Both the position numbers and the translations under genes were made by a program. A stretch of DNA of 64,000 bases from assembly GCA_036852015.1 (NCBI GenBank), contig JAANDG010000057.1:186001-250000 (forward strand), written 5' to 3'. The stretch is from Pelodera strongyloides. Taxonomy: Eukaryota > Nematoda > Chromadorea > Rhabditida > Rhabditidae. A model generated the notes under the pieces. The model worked only from the letters and a program-made list of their open reading frames with translations. It was not told the origin of the DNA and did no database searches. This document shows, piece by piece, positions 11,468-22,184 of this stretch (position 1 is the first letter of the stretch; each line of letters begins with the position of its first letter).

Positions 11468-13030
11468 TGAAAAAGGAACCATATTGAATGTACATGGGTA
11501 CATCGCACCCATAACCATTTCGAACACCTTGTTTATTGGCATTGTGGTGCACTTAGTTTTCTAATCTCCTACGTGTTAATAATTTCGTCCTGCTTTGTAG
11601 CGCGTTAGGATTGACCGAAGGAGAAAATATGATTTTGCGTATGCATTTTACATTGCAAAGTGCAAAGAAACGAGTTTATCTGATTTCGGTCAATCTTAGA
11701 CCTAGACCATATCTTATGCGCCACCTTATATTATGTGAGATGTTAGCAATGGTGGTATGATTTTTGTCTATCCAGTTGTTGCCGCATATTACAACTGCAA
11801 TTTTAACACGGCCTTTTAACTCTAAAAAGTTAGTAGTTTTAAGTTTGGTAGTATTAGTTTTACTGGCCCCGCACTTTCTTATTTAATTAGTTGTTATTAT
11901 TTCTTTATCATACCCTACTTCTCCGTAATGTTGTGGTTGAGCTGTTTTATCCTTCGCTTGTTTTTAGGCCTCATAGTGCTAGCTTTGATTGTTTGAGCTA
12001 AACATATGAATATTATTTAGAGAAGAACTGAACTTATATGGAGCATCTCTTTATTGAGTATCATAGAGCATAGAATAGATAACTCCTTAGAGTAGAACTT
12101 CTACAGATTATTTACTCGTAGAGTAAGAATTTAGAACAGAGAACTACTTCGAGGAGTATAACTTACATAGAGTTTTATGTGTAGAGTATAGAGTAGAGAA
12201 CTATTAAGCGTACAGTTGTTAATCAGCTTTTCTTTTAATCTAATATTGAAGCGGTATATAAGTTATAAGTCATTTAATTGTAATTATGATACAATGTTAG
12301 TCATATTGTAGTTGATATGTGAAAAATAATAAAGTTTTTATTCATTTGCTGTTGTTCTATTGGTGTGGATGTGTTATTTGGGTCGCATATGGGGCGGGGG
12401 TTCTCAATTAGTGTATGGTTGGTTTTATTTGCTGGCTAAACTACCGTAGGGTACTCCTGATGCTACACTATTCGTAGCAGCCTGACTCCGTGTCGCCAGG
12501 GTTCTGTCTTTGGGGGCCCGAAAGGACGCCACCATGTCAGTTTCGACGGGCGACACCCTGCCAAATAGGAACATAGATATGGTACGCGGCGCTCTGCGCG
12601 GTTGAAGACCAGAGTATACAGTATACTATCAGTTGTACATTTGTACTTATTCTAGTAATGTGTGCTCGGCACAGCGGTAAGTGTAGTCCTATAGTTATCA
12701 CCATAATTCCATTTATGTACAATAAAATTCTATATCAACGATAAGATAAGGCTTTGATCTTTGTTCAGTGAGACAACACTCTTTCTCATGCGTCATGCGA
12801 TAAGTTGAATTTTATACATATTTGCTAAAGTTCACTTTGTCCTTGTTCAAGCTTTTTCTCGTTACCAAATTATGTTTTTATTATGTAAAATTTATCACCA
12901 AAATCGATACCTTCAGTGATTATTTTACCTTTACCGTACCTATGAGTTCCTATAGGATAGGCATTGTGCGGTTATGTTTTATTACATTTATTCACCGATT
13001 TAAAATAATCATCAATTGTATCCCTTTCTA
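11468..13030. other. Intergenic region without recognised gene
   Basis: AT-rich DNA. A possible polyadenylation signal for the upstream gene lies in AATAATAAAG near 12,327. Around 12,000-12,210 irregular words such as AGAGTAGAAC and AGAGTATAGAG recur, like a decayed tandem repeat. No exon chain was found. Confidence 0.5.
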
Positions 13031-13036
13031 GAACAG
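13024..13036 (+). promoter_or_regulatory. Probable trans-splice acceptor before the Cys-rich gene
   Basis: CTTTCTAGAACAG directly precedes ATG at 13,037. A nematode acceptor this close to the start with no donor upstream is typical of spliced-leader addition. Confidence 0.5.
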
Positions 13037-16000
13037 ATGACAACTACTGAAATCTCAACTCTTACTTGCTCAATTTGTGACAAAGCATGCCGTTGTAAAT
13101 GGGATGAATACACAAGGCACATCAGATTTTGCAAAATGTGTTTTCGCATAGAATGCGGTGGAGAATGTAAACCCAGGTATTTTTTATTCTTATTATTTAA
13201 ACATTATCATCCTTTCATTATTATTATTGTTGTTATATTAGTATTACTATTTTATCCTTATGGTATTATTATCTCTGTCTTTCGTTTGTTACATGGATAA
13301 AATGACAATATGTACGACTTTTCAAAACGTTCAACCACTGGGCGTCGTGGCGGGCGCCTGTAAGCCAGCTTCTAGGCAGTACACAGGAAAGTGGAAACCC
13401 CGATATGACCCCGATTATTTTGGAAAAAACCCCGCTATGACCCCGATCCTTCCAAAAAACCCCGATATGGCCCCGATCACGTCCCGCAAAAAGCCCGATC
13501 ACGAATAATCGGGGCCATATCGGGAACAGTCACAGGAAAGTGGAAACCCCGATATGGCCCCGATTATTTTGGAAAAAACCCCGATATGGCCCCGATTCTT
13601 CCAAAAAACCCCGATATGACCCCGATCACGTCCCGCAAAAAGCCCGATCACGAATAATCGGGGCCATATCGGGAACAGTTCCCAATATAACCCCGATTAT
13701 TTCAAAAAACCCGATATGGCCCCGATATGACCCCGATAAACCCCGATATGACCCCGATCATTTCCGAAAACCCCGCTATGGCCACGATCACGGCCCGATT
13801 TTTTGAGGGACGTGATCGGGGCCATATCGGGGTTTTTGGTTTTCCATGGTTCCCAATATAACCCCGATTATTTCAAAAAACCCCGATATGGCCCCGATTA
13901 TTTGTCGAAAAACCCCGATATGGCCCCGATCATTTCCAAAAAACCCCGATATGGCCCCGATTATTTGTCGAAAAACCCCGATATGGCCCCGATTTTTTTC
14001 CAGAAAACCCCAATATGGCCCCGATCACGGCCCGATTTTTGGGGGGACGTGATCGGGGCCATATCGGGGTTTTTGATTTCCCATGTAGAGAGTGGTGGAT
14101 GGAGTGAGGTCGGGAGTTCTGGGGGCTGTCTCTATGTCGGCGACCGGACGTCCGTGCCAAGCGACGCGTCGCCAGGGGATTGTCCGGGGAGCTGGGCGAT
14201 TCCTGGGCGGACAAGGAGGTGCGTACGACTCAGGGCCCAAAGGCAGCAGGCAAAAGCACCCGCGCGTTGACAGTGGCCGGATCGCGTCCGCGAGACATCT
14301 GAGCTTCCTCAGCCTGATCAACATCTTCGGACCCACTCTCGTTTTGCGATTTTTTGCTGTATTTTTTTTAGGAAACGATATTGGTATACATATTTAGTGG
14401 ATCACTTTCCCATGTGGATCACATATGTACATCAGCGGAAAACTTTTCCGAAAACAAGCGTTGCTTTATGGTTTACTCATACGAACTGTCCGCGGGTTCT
14501 TCTTTCCTTCGACGAGTACCGAAGGCAGATCTAAAGACTCTTCCTTTTCCGGAGTGGAATCCTTTTTGGCAAGTTACCTTATAATATAATAACGGTTTAT
14601 TGGTTAATAACAATCAATACAAAAAAGAACGTCAACCAAAGGGAACCCTAAGACCCCACCTGTTCCGTACCAATGGCAAGGTTATCTGTGCTCCACAGCT
14701 GGAATTCGTTTTAAAGAACGCGTTAGAGCGAAATACCGGCCGGTGTTTGAAAGGCATCGTGGATAGCTGGACGTGGACATCGTGGACAGCTGGGCTGCGT
14801 TTCAAAAACCCGCCGGTATTTCGCTTCAACACATAGTTCACAGGTTAAATTGCAATGTTTCTGCAGTTTATTAGTAGATGCTATGAAATGAAATGAAATG
14901 ATTTATTACTGACAGACAAAAAATCAATCAGCGCTCGTACAAACAATAACAATGTAAATCAACAAATAAAGATACACGTAAATATTCAATATTTGTACGG
15001 TAATGGTAAAAAATAAAATAAAAGAGTATCAACAATTAAAGAAACCTGTGGATAGTCACCAATAGAAAAACAAGATGTTTAATAATAGTATCTACTACTA
15101 TCGAGAAAAAGTGCGAATTACAAAGCGATCGTAACAAAATATCAGAAGACCAAGTGAGACCCCTGCATAGTCTAACTTGGGTTCCCCGCCAGTGCTGCCA
15201 TACTGGGGGTTATTTATATTCATAACAAGGCACAAAAACGCGCAGTTTTCGCGGGCAGACTAGCAGAAACATCGGAAAAAAATTTCTGCATTTAGTTTCG
15301 AAACGCGTGCAAAAAAAAAAGAATCAAAGAAGTGTTTTATTTGATAGTGTATAACTTTGGGGTACTTTTGTTTTGACTATAAACCACGGTTTTGAGTGGT
15401 AAGACGGCAATTCGCGCGTCATTCATGATGGCAAAAGAGGCTTCACTACAAACGGTCTTTTGGGTATAATATTCAGAATTCTTTTCAACAGTACCTGAAA
15501 TAGCACATTAGAGGACATACCCACGAATAAGGAAATATGATAATGTTGAGAATAAAAATAAATAATATTGGAAATAAACGAAAAATAGCTATGCCATATG
15601 CTCTTCAGTTTAATCCTTTCAGGTCGTAGATGTATGTATCTACAGGTAAAAAAAGTTTTTTTTTCAGGTGTCATAGATGTGGAACGCCATACTCAAATAC
15701 CAAAGCGGCAGCAACACCCATAATCTGTATTTTATGCGAGACCGTCCGTTGTAAGGGATGTTTTGGAGAAGATATGTGTTGTCCCGAATGTCTGTTGTCG
15801 GGAGGTCTTAAACAAGAAGTGAAATGGATTCAGAAAGCAACTGAAGAGATGCGTTCCCTATTTGGAGAATCGGCACATTCAAACGATGCATCACGGGTGA
15901 GTGCTGCTGTAATCCTGTACAACGTGCTTCACGCCCTCGCCGCGCATAAAAAGAGGATCCGCCACACACTGAGAACCGATGAGTTGCGCGCCGCACCATT

Positions 16001-17938
16001 TCGGGACACAAAATGCGCGCAGCAAAGGAATGGGAAACAAAATGCGCGCCGAATAGGAATGGGGCGCAAAATGCGCGCCGATCCGGTGCGGGAAACACTT
16101 TTCTTGGTACGGCGCGCAAGTTGCGCCACGCACCATTTCCGCACCGTTTCCGCCCCATTTCCGCACCGTTTCCGCACCTTTTTCGGCAACGTTTTTGAAA
16201 GCGCTCGGAGGATCTACCGTAAGTGCAGTTGTTGTACCTGTGGTCGAGTGGTCTAAGGCGCTGTTTAGAGAAAGCAGCTAACAACAGTGTAGGTTCGAAT
16301 CCAACACGCTGCTTTCTTTTTGCAGTTGCTACTTTTCCCGCACCGTTTCCGCACCATTTCGGCACCGTTTTGGGGGTGTTTCCGCACCAAAACGGCAATC
16401 AGAGACGGTGAACAAAAACTTTTTCCGCGCGCAGCAAATTCTTTTGCGGGAAACACCCCCAAACTGTTGCCGCGCGCAACTCTTTAGTTTCGTTGCAGCG
16501 GCGCTGCGCAGCCTCTCTAGGTTGCGCGGATATGTACCACAGGTACGCCACATGTGAGGCGCATATGTGGCGCACCTGCCGCGTCTCCTCCTCTTAGATG
16601 AGCCGCCGAGTCGCTAATTGGAATTGAACACCTGGCACACCCCCGCGCACCCTAGAGAGGGTTCGCCGCCCCTCTATGGCGGACCTCTTTTTGTGCTCAG
16701 CAATAGTTTAATCGTGCGGGAGGCGTGAAAATAAGATACACTTGTACCTGGACCTAGTACCACCTAAACTCTGAGGTTCATCAGTCGCCATGTTCGATTT
16801 TCCTAAATAAATGTTTTTCTGCAGTTTTCTTCTGCACCTCTGGCGGATCTCCCGGAACATGATCACTTTCTGAAATTGGAAAGTTTTCGATGTGAAAAAT
16901 GTGTGAAATATTTCGATTCGGAAACATTTCCAGTGTTTTGTAATGGGAAACTTCTGTGCGATCGTTGCAAAACGGTTCCATATGGTGAGACTTCTACATT
17001 TACGTACTTTTGAAAAGTCTAAAACTTGAAAAACTTTTTTCTCCCTTCAATATCACGAGACTATATGACATGCTGCCAAGGTAATACAAACGACGTTTGG
17101 TATAAATAAGGAAGACAAAGGCTGAAGATAGTAAACAACTCATTTTTTTCGCCCGTTTACTCTACTGGTAATCTTTCCCATCAAACTCTTCCAATGTCCG
17201 TATGGAGGATGTTTATTCTATAACAGAACCGACATCTCCAACTTATCATTATATCAATTCACTTCCAGTTTATATGGACGAACTTCTCAGTAATTTCCAC
17301 ATGTTTTGTTCGACAATCGCAAATCCCATGGACCTCAAGGGTATGGACTACTCCGCATGGACGCCGATCAGGTATTACTTTGTACAGCTCACAGTGTTTC
17401 TGAGTACTAGAGGTGTTATGGCCTATAACAACAACACTGGTACAGAACTCCACTATATATGATCCATATTATTTCAGATGTGCCAGTTGTGACAGACCAT
17501 ATACAGAGGAGCCGGAACATATGCCCAAGTTAAATACACAGGGACAAACTAAGTGTGCGACATGCTTTGGTGACAAGGTATCGTCGGTTTAGCCCAATGT
17601 ATGCACGTAGATGATTATCCATATGTGGTTTCCTGGTAGTCGTCGGGGTCGGAGAGGAGATGTGATTTAGAGTTTTCGTATTTATTGATATTAGACCTTT
17701 TTGACAACCCTCGACTCTTATCCGAATGCGCCGTGCGAACACATGATGCGATATTCCATAGATTTTACATTACTCTACAGCAGGACACGGCAGGACACGG
17801 CATGCACTACACGTGAATCATAACATAAAAGACAAAGATAAAGATAAACTTTATTTTCAGGCTGAGAAAGGACAATGTCCAGCCGATGTGCCGTGGATTA
17901 ACAATTGTGTAAAGGAATTGAGGAATTTATTTGAATAA
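13037..17938 (+). CDS. Cys-rich protein with repeated RING or treble-clef-like zinc modules
   Basis: Seven exons chain in phase: 13037-13176, 15668-15896, 16825-16984, 17060-17080 (micro-exon, least certain), 17269-17371, 17478-17577 and 17861-17938 (stop TAA). They give about 276 residues. Cys pairs recur throughout: CSICDKACRC, CKMCF, CHRCGTPY, CILCETVRCKGCF, CCPEC, CEKC, CDRCKTVPY, CASCDRPY and CATCF. At least two modules end in a similar amphipathic helix (VKWIQKATEEMRSLF and VPWINNCVKELRNLF), which points to internal duplication. The acceptor TTTCTAG lies just before the start codon with no upstream exon, suggesting spliced-leader addition. Zinc binding is inferred from Cys spacing. The ubiquitin-ligase role implied by RING is unproven because no complete RING consensus is evident. 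The exon-4 acceptor (CACGAG) is poor. Confidence 0.72.
13395..14083. repeat. Satellite-like array of CCCCGATATGGCCCCGAT units inside an intron
   Basis: More than 20 copies of CCCCGATATGRCCCCGAT, separated by TTATTT, TCATTTCC or CACGTCCCGC spacers, occur on the plus strand. Inverted pieces (GGGGCCATATCGGGG) lie at 13,505, 13,660, 13,818 and 14,055. The array fills part of the 2.5-kb first intron of the Cys-rich gene. Long open frames here on both strands come from the repeat. Confidence 0.85.
14727..14825. mobile_element. Short degenerate copy of the AGCGAAATACCGG MITE
   Basis: It starts AGCGAAATACCGGCCGG and ends CCGCCGGTATTTCGCTT, the same termini as the 27,509, 36,982 and 50,260 copies. 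The interior differs and holds GTGGATAGCTGGACG-like repeats. Confidence 0.7.
15940..16440. repeat. GC-rich tandem repeat region flanking a tRNA-like core
   Basis: Repeated AAAATGCGCGCCG words on the left and TTTCCGCACCGTTTCCGC words on the right surround the tRNA-like segment at 16,236-16,315. The whole may be one compound SINE or MITE within intron 2 of the Cys-rich gene. Confidence 0.6.
16236..16315 (+). mobile_element. tRNA-Leu-like sequence, probably SINE head or tRNA pseudogene
   Basis: A Pol III A box (TGGTCGAGTGGTCTAAGG) and B box (GGTTCGAATCC) are present with correct spacing, and a weak anticodon stem-loop lies between. Flanks do not form a 7-bp acceptor stem, the T stem has a mismatch, and position 33 is not T. 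It is therefore not a working tRNA gene. Confidence 0.55.
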
Positions 17939-19330
17939 AAAACGAGACTTTGTAGAAGGCCTGAAGATGTATAGACTAGTGCGCATTCAACTGTAACAGC
18001 CGTATAACTTGTAAATTCGAAACTTATCCCAAGAAAACTTGCATACTGTATGCTATTTTAAATATGTCTTGATGAGCTTACTTTGGTTGGACCAAGATGC
18101 CAGCTTTTCTTGTTCTTTCTTTACACAACACCTATCAAGCGCCTCCCATTATAGGATGCATTTTGGACATTTTTCCCATATCATAGGTTAGGGGGCTTTT
18201 CTCACGTCTTCTGTCTCCTTGTGGTAGGTGACTGCGATTGGGGAGCATAAAATAGTTTCAAGGGGAAGTGGGGTTTCATCTGACTCTCTCTCTCTCACTA
18301 ATAGGCTCTCAGATATACTCTCTCATATAAAAAAAGATAAAATAATGCTCTCATATAAGGATAAAGAGTGCTCTCATATAAGCTCTATCTCTCTCAGAAA
18401 TACCCTCTCATATAAGCTCTTTTTTTGGATGTTCGCACGTCTGTATCCATCGGTATCTGTTCACCAGATTTTTCCACTCGTTGTGCCATTGTTCCGTCAA
18501 ATATTGCTTGTTTATTGTTGCTTGAATAAAGATAAAACAAAATCTGGTGTTTATTGTTGTCTTTGTATAACATTGTGAATTGTAAAGTACATTATGCAAC
18601 AAGTTTACTTTAGAGTTCTTTTTTATTGTCTGTTATTGCCAAGTTCATGTGCCATTCAATCCAATACCCAATTATACACCGCTCTTAGCACCGTAGTCTT
18701 CAGTGTCAAGTCGTCTGATACTAGCTGACCGTACGATCTTTTCTTTCGAAAGCGGTTTGCCTGTGCAGTGTGTATTTTGATTCGGCCGCGGCGCGCGCTA
18801 CGCTCCGACTCCTATCCATCCTGGAACTTTGCTTTTTAAAAAAACAGCAAATCCAAGACTTACGGGGTGTATATACATTTTATAAGCACCCTGATTGTTT
18901 GTTAGCCGTGTCGCTAATTTTACCGTTCGCAGCTTATTACTGTGTTAGTCTGATCAAATGGTAAACATGGTTCTTGATCTGTTCTTGATTATTTCTCTGC
19001 CAAACGACTCAAAACTGCAATATATTCCTCCGCAACTTGTGTGTTCATTATTATTCTGTTGCACATCTATATTGTTGTCTTCCTACTTCCTGATCAACTG
19101 TTTATCCAGCGATAGATTTTCATCTTCATCTAATAAGAAAATAAGGGTATCGCTGTTGGCTGTTCTCACAATCAGTTTGTCGCGCCTTGTTTGATTATTA
19201 GAGAACAGCTCTTTTGATTATTATGTGACTCGTTTGCGTTTGCAAAAGTTCCCGTTGGATGTGGAAAAAGTGGCCTTTTTGCGACGTTTTTTTTTAAAAT
19301 AAAACCAGTTAGGGAATAACTCTTTCTCTA
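17939..19330. other. Intergenic region with a CTCTCATATAAG minisatellite
   Basis: Between 18,280 and 18,425 the unit CTCTCATATAAG recurs irregularly. The rest is unique AT-rich DNA with no supported exon. Short open frames near 18,770-19,190 have no splice context. Confidence 0.55.
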
Positions 19331-19375
19331 TTTCAGTTTCTTCTAACATTCTTCACAACAGCACACCTCGCCAAG

Positions 19376-21700
19376 ATGTCGTATATGCTACCACATTTAA
19401 ACAATGGCTGGCAAGTAAGCTACCTTTCTTTCACATTACTAAATACTATATTACTATATAAATATGTACAAATACTTTATTGTGTTAAACAGGAAACAAT
19501 AACGCGAGGCGAGATCTCGCTTCCTGAGTGAAACTAATAGAAAAAATACGTATGGTAAAGTATTGGCCGCGTTCCCAGCCCAGTGCTTATAATAATAAAG
19601 GTTTATTGATTACATAAATAACATATAATCAAAAGACAGGCCTAAGACTTCATCCTGAAAATTAAGATTACGATTTTTTAAGGTAGACCAGGCCATTTTA
19701 GCCGAAGAGGACCGTGTAGTAGTTGTTCGCTTTGGTCACGATTGGGATCCAACTTGTATGCGAATGGATGAGGTCAGGGAATTGCTTTTTGTTCACTTTC
19801 TCAGTTTCTTCGATAACTTTTAATACTAATACCAACATATCCGGTATCCTTCACTGTAGTGATGTTATTATATGAATACTTCATTCAGAGTACACCGAAG
19901 TAAAGCGGAAGATAAAAACAAATAACGACAATAAAATAACAACAACGACAGCAAAAAAATAACAATACGAGTAGTAAAGCGCGCATAACAAGCGATCGGG
20001 ATCGTTGGGTCGTACGCTTTTAACAGGGAAATCAATGTATATGCAATGTAACTATTTTAATTTTAGACTCTATTCAAAGTGGTCAACAAAGTGAAGAATT
20101 TTGCTTGTGTATATCTCGTGGATATTAGTGAGGTACGGCTTATTGTTAATGGCGTGGTCTATGGTTTCAATACATATCTGTGCTTCTGCTTCTCGGAAGC
20201 GGGCAGGAGATCGTGACTTGGGAAGTGTCAAGGCTATTTCGAACTGAATTTTTTTTTATTCGAGGAATGTTGCCTTTCTATAAGTTGCATGTGAATAAAA
20301 CGTATTGTAAGTTCTTGCATTTAGGTTCCTGACTTCAACAAGATGTACGAGTTGTACGATCCCTGCACCGTCATGTTCTTCTTCCGTAACAAGCACATCA
20401 TGCTCGATTTAGGAACTGGTAACAACAACAAGGTACTTTTGCTTGATTCCTTATATAAGAGATAATTGTTGCATTCGCAGTCTCTGGAGTATAACTAGTC
20501 TAATACGTATTAAATTTTCCTACCCTTTGAAGAGCTATTTTGTAGCGCAACCATATTCACCATATAAACACATATCTCTCAAAACGGATATTCTCTGTAC
20601 TATCTTATTATATAATATCACTACTTTATTCACACATACAATCAATCAGATACAACATCAATCAAGTACATGGAACAAGTGCGGAAGGTTTCTAGCGTCG
20701 TGCTTCTTCAATCCGCGGGGGGAATGCATGGAGGGGAGATTTTTCTTCAGATAAATGTCGATCCTTGATCTTTCCAATGAGGTTTTGTGGAGTTATACAG
20801 AGTGTTTGACGACGAGATGAAAGGACAAATCCCTCAAAGTCTTCAGGCTAGGCAATGGGGGAGTCGCCTCGATTTTCCCCGCCTCGGTGGCATTGAGTGT
20901 GTGTTGGGCTGGATTCGAACTCGGGTCGGCTGACTGCGAAGCGCGGACGTTTCCAATGGGCCACCGAGGCCCTTTCCAATGGGCCACCGAGGCCCATATA
21001 AAAGAGTAACTGTAGCGTAATTTGCATACCGATGTGCGTTACGGAAATGCAAATTTCGTGCTCGGGTATAAAAAGAGTGTCGCAGCTCAATATCGAAGTA
21101 TGCATATGCAATTGTTTCCTATTATGTGAATTTCTTATTATACGTTTGAAACTTTGTATGTAAGTATGCCCATGCTAAACCAATCATATTTCCACGTAAG
21201 TCGCCTCAGGCGGCGTGAGCCGACTGGTCTATAATAATATTTAAGTTCCGTAACCGTATTGAAAAATCAAGCCCGACTAGGCTGTGTCATTTTTTCCGTT
21301 TGTTAGTAAATATCCCATTTTTAGAAGATTTATTGCTTTGTAAATTATTGTAAATTCAATATTCATTTTTATTGTTTCAAATTTCAGATCAACTGGCCGA
21401 TCACCGATGGACAAGAGCTAATCGATATAGTCGAAACAGTATACAGGTTTGTACTTTTACTAATACTTTCAACTTTGTTCACATGATGTACTTTACCGAC
21501 ACGCGCTGAACAGAAATAAGTGCTTTCTACAGCTAGAGAGTAGGTGTCCTGTTCGTGATGTTTTTTCTCCACTGTATAGAAACCTAGAATAGACAAGGTT
21601 TACGCTGAATAAAGTATTCATATCATGTTTCAGGGGCGCACGTAAAGGTCGTGGTTTGGTCGTATCTCCCAAGGATTATTCGACCAAGTACAAGTACTAA
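19376..21700 (+). CDS. TXNL4A: TXNL4A / Dim1, U5 snRNP 15-kDa thioredoxin-like splicing protein
   Basis: Six exons (19376-19414, 19683-19772, 20067-20132, 20325-20432, 21388-21446, 21634-21700) join in phase to exactly 142 residues, the length of human TXNL4A. The product begins MSYMLPHLNNGWQ and contains RFGHDWDPTCMRMDE, VPDFNKMYELYDPCTVMFFF and RNKHIMLDLGTGNNNKINW. It ends GARKGRGLVVSPKDYSTKYKY shortened by one residue relative to nothing, that is, a complete C-terminus. This is the Dim1 family: a thioredoxin fold without the redox CxxC, part of U5 and the U4/U6.U5 tri-snRNP in the nucleus and needed for pre-mRNA splicing. All introns have GT-AG ends. An acceptor (CTATTTCAG, to 19,336) 39 bp before the ATG, without an upstream exon, suggests trans-splicing. 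Identification is near certain. Confidence 0.97.
20855..21000 (-). mobile_element. tRNA-derived SINE-like element in a TXNL4A intron
   Basis: On the minus strand a 23-bp unit containing the A-box-like TGGCCCATTGGAAA is duplicated (20,950-20,996). A B box (GAGTTCGAATCC) follows at about 20,920. A tRNA-like start GGGCCTCGGTGGCCC is seen, but the anticodon and T stems do not pair fully. Confidence 0.55.
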
Positions 21701-22161
21701 ATCTAACTTATCTTCAGTCTTTGTTTTTGTTCCGATTTATATTATTAGCATTAGCCTTCGCACTTCATTCCGTGACTACAATGCCACTTATAGCTCTTTG
21801 TGTTTAAATCAGATCATATAGATAATGTTTATATCATTCCCAACTGTAAGTCTCATATAACCCTGACTCTTTCCATATGTACTCGTGCTAATAAAGGAAC
21901 TTGTGACATACTGTGACATCATTGTTCCTTTTATGATTTGTGGTTTTGTTACCACCATGTTTATTTCTCAGTTTAATCTTGTACCATTTTACTGCTTGTT
22001 ATTTTGTTAATTAGTGGTATGTATCTATCAGTTTTTGAAGCTTACTCTACTCTGGAGCACCTGTGTATGAGAAAAAGCGGATTACCGTATATTCTGCATT
22101 TTTTTATGTAAAATATGTTTCTTTCGTGATGGTTATTGTATTTTTTATGATTTCCATTTCA

Positions 22162-22184
22162 GTGTTCGTCGGCTCTATTGTTAT
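22162..22184 (+). promoter_or_regulatory. Probable trans-spliced leader of TMEM222
   Basis: TTTCCATTTCAG ends at 22,161 and only 23 bp of 5' UTR precede the ATG. AATAAA at about 21,891 gives the upstream gene a likely 3' end roughly 270 bp before this acceptor. That layout fits an operon, or simply tight spacing. Confidence 0.4.

Noticed and set aside
13803..14397. Open frames rich in Pro, Asp, Tyr and Lys (KPRYGPD repeats)
   Set aside because: They are translations of the CCCCGATATGG satellite in an intron of another gene.
16236..16315. Functional tRNA-Leu gene
   Set aside because: The acceptor stem cannot pair, position 33 is not T and the T stem has a mismatch; scored as a tRNA-derived pseudogene or SINE.
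20893..20998. Functional tRNA on the minus strand
   Set aside because: Boxes A and B are present, but the anticodon and T stems do not pair and the 5' part is duplicated.
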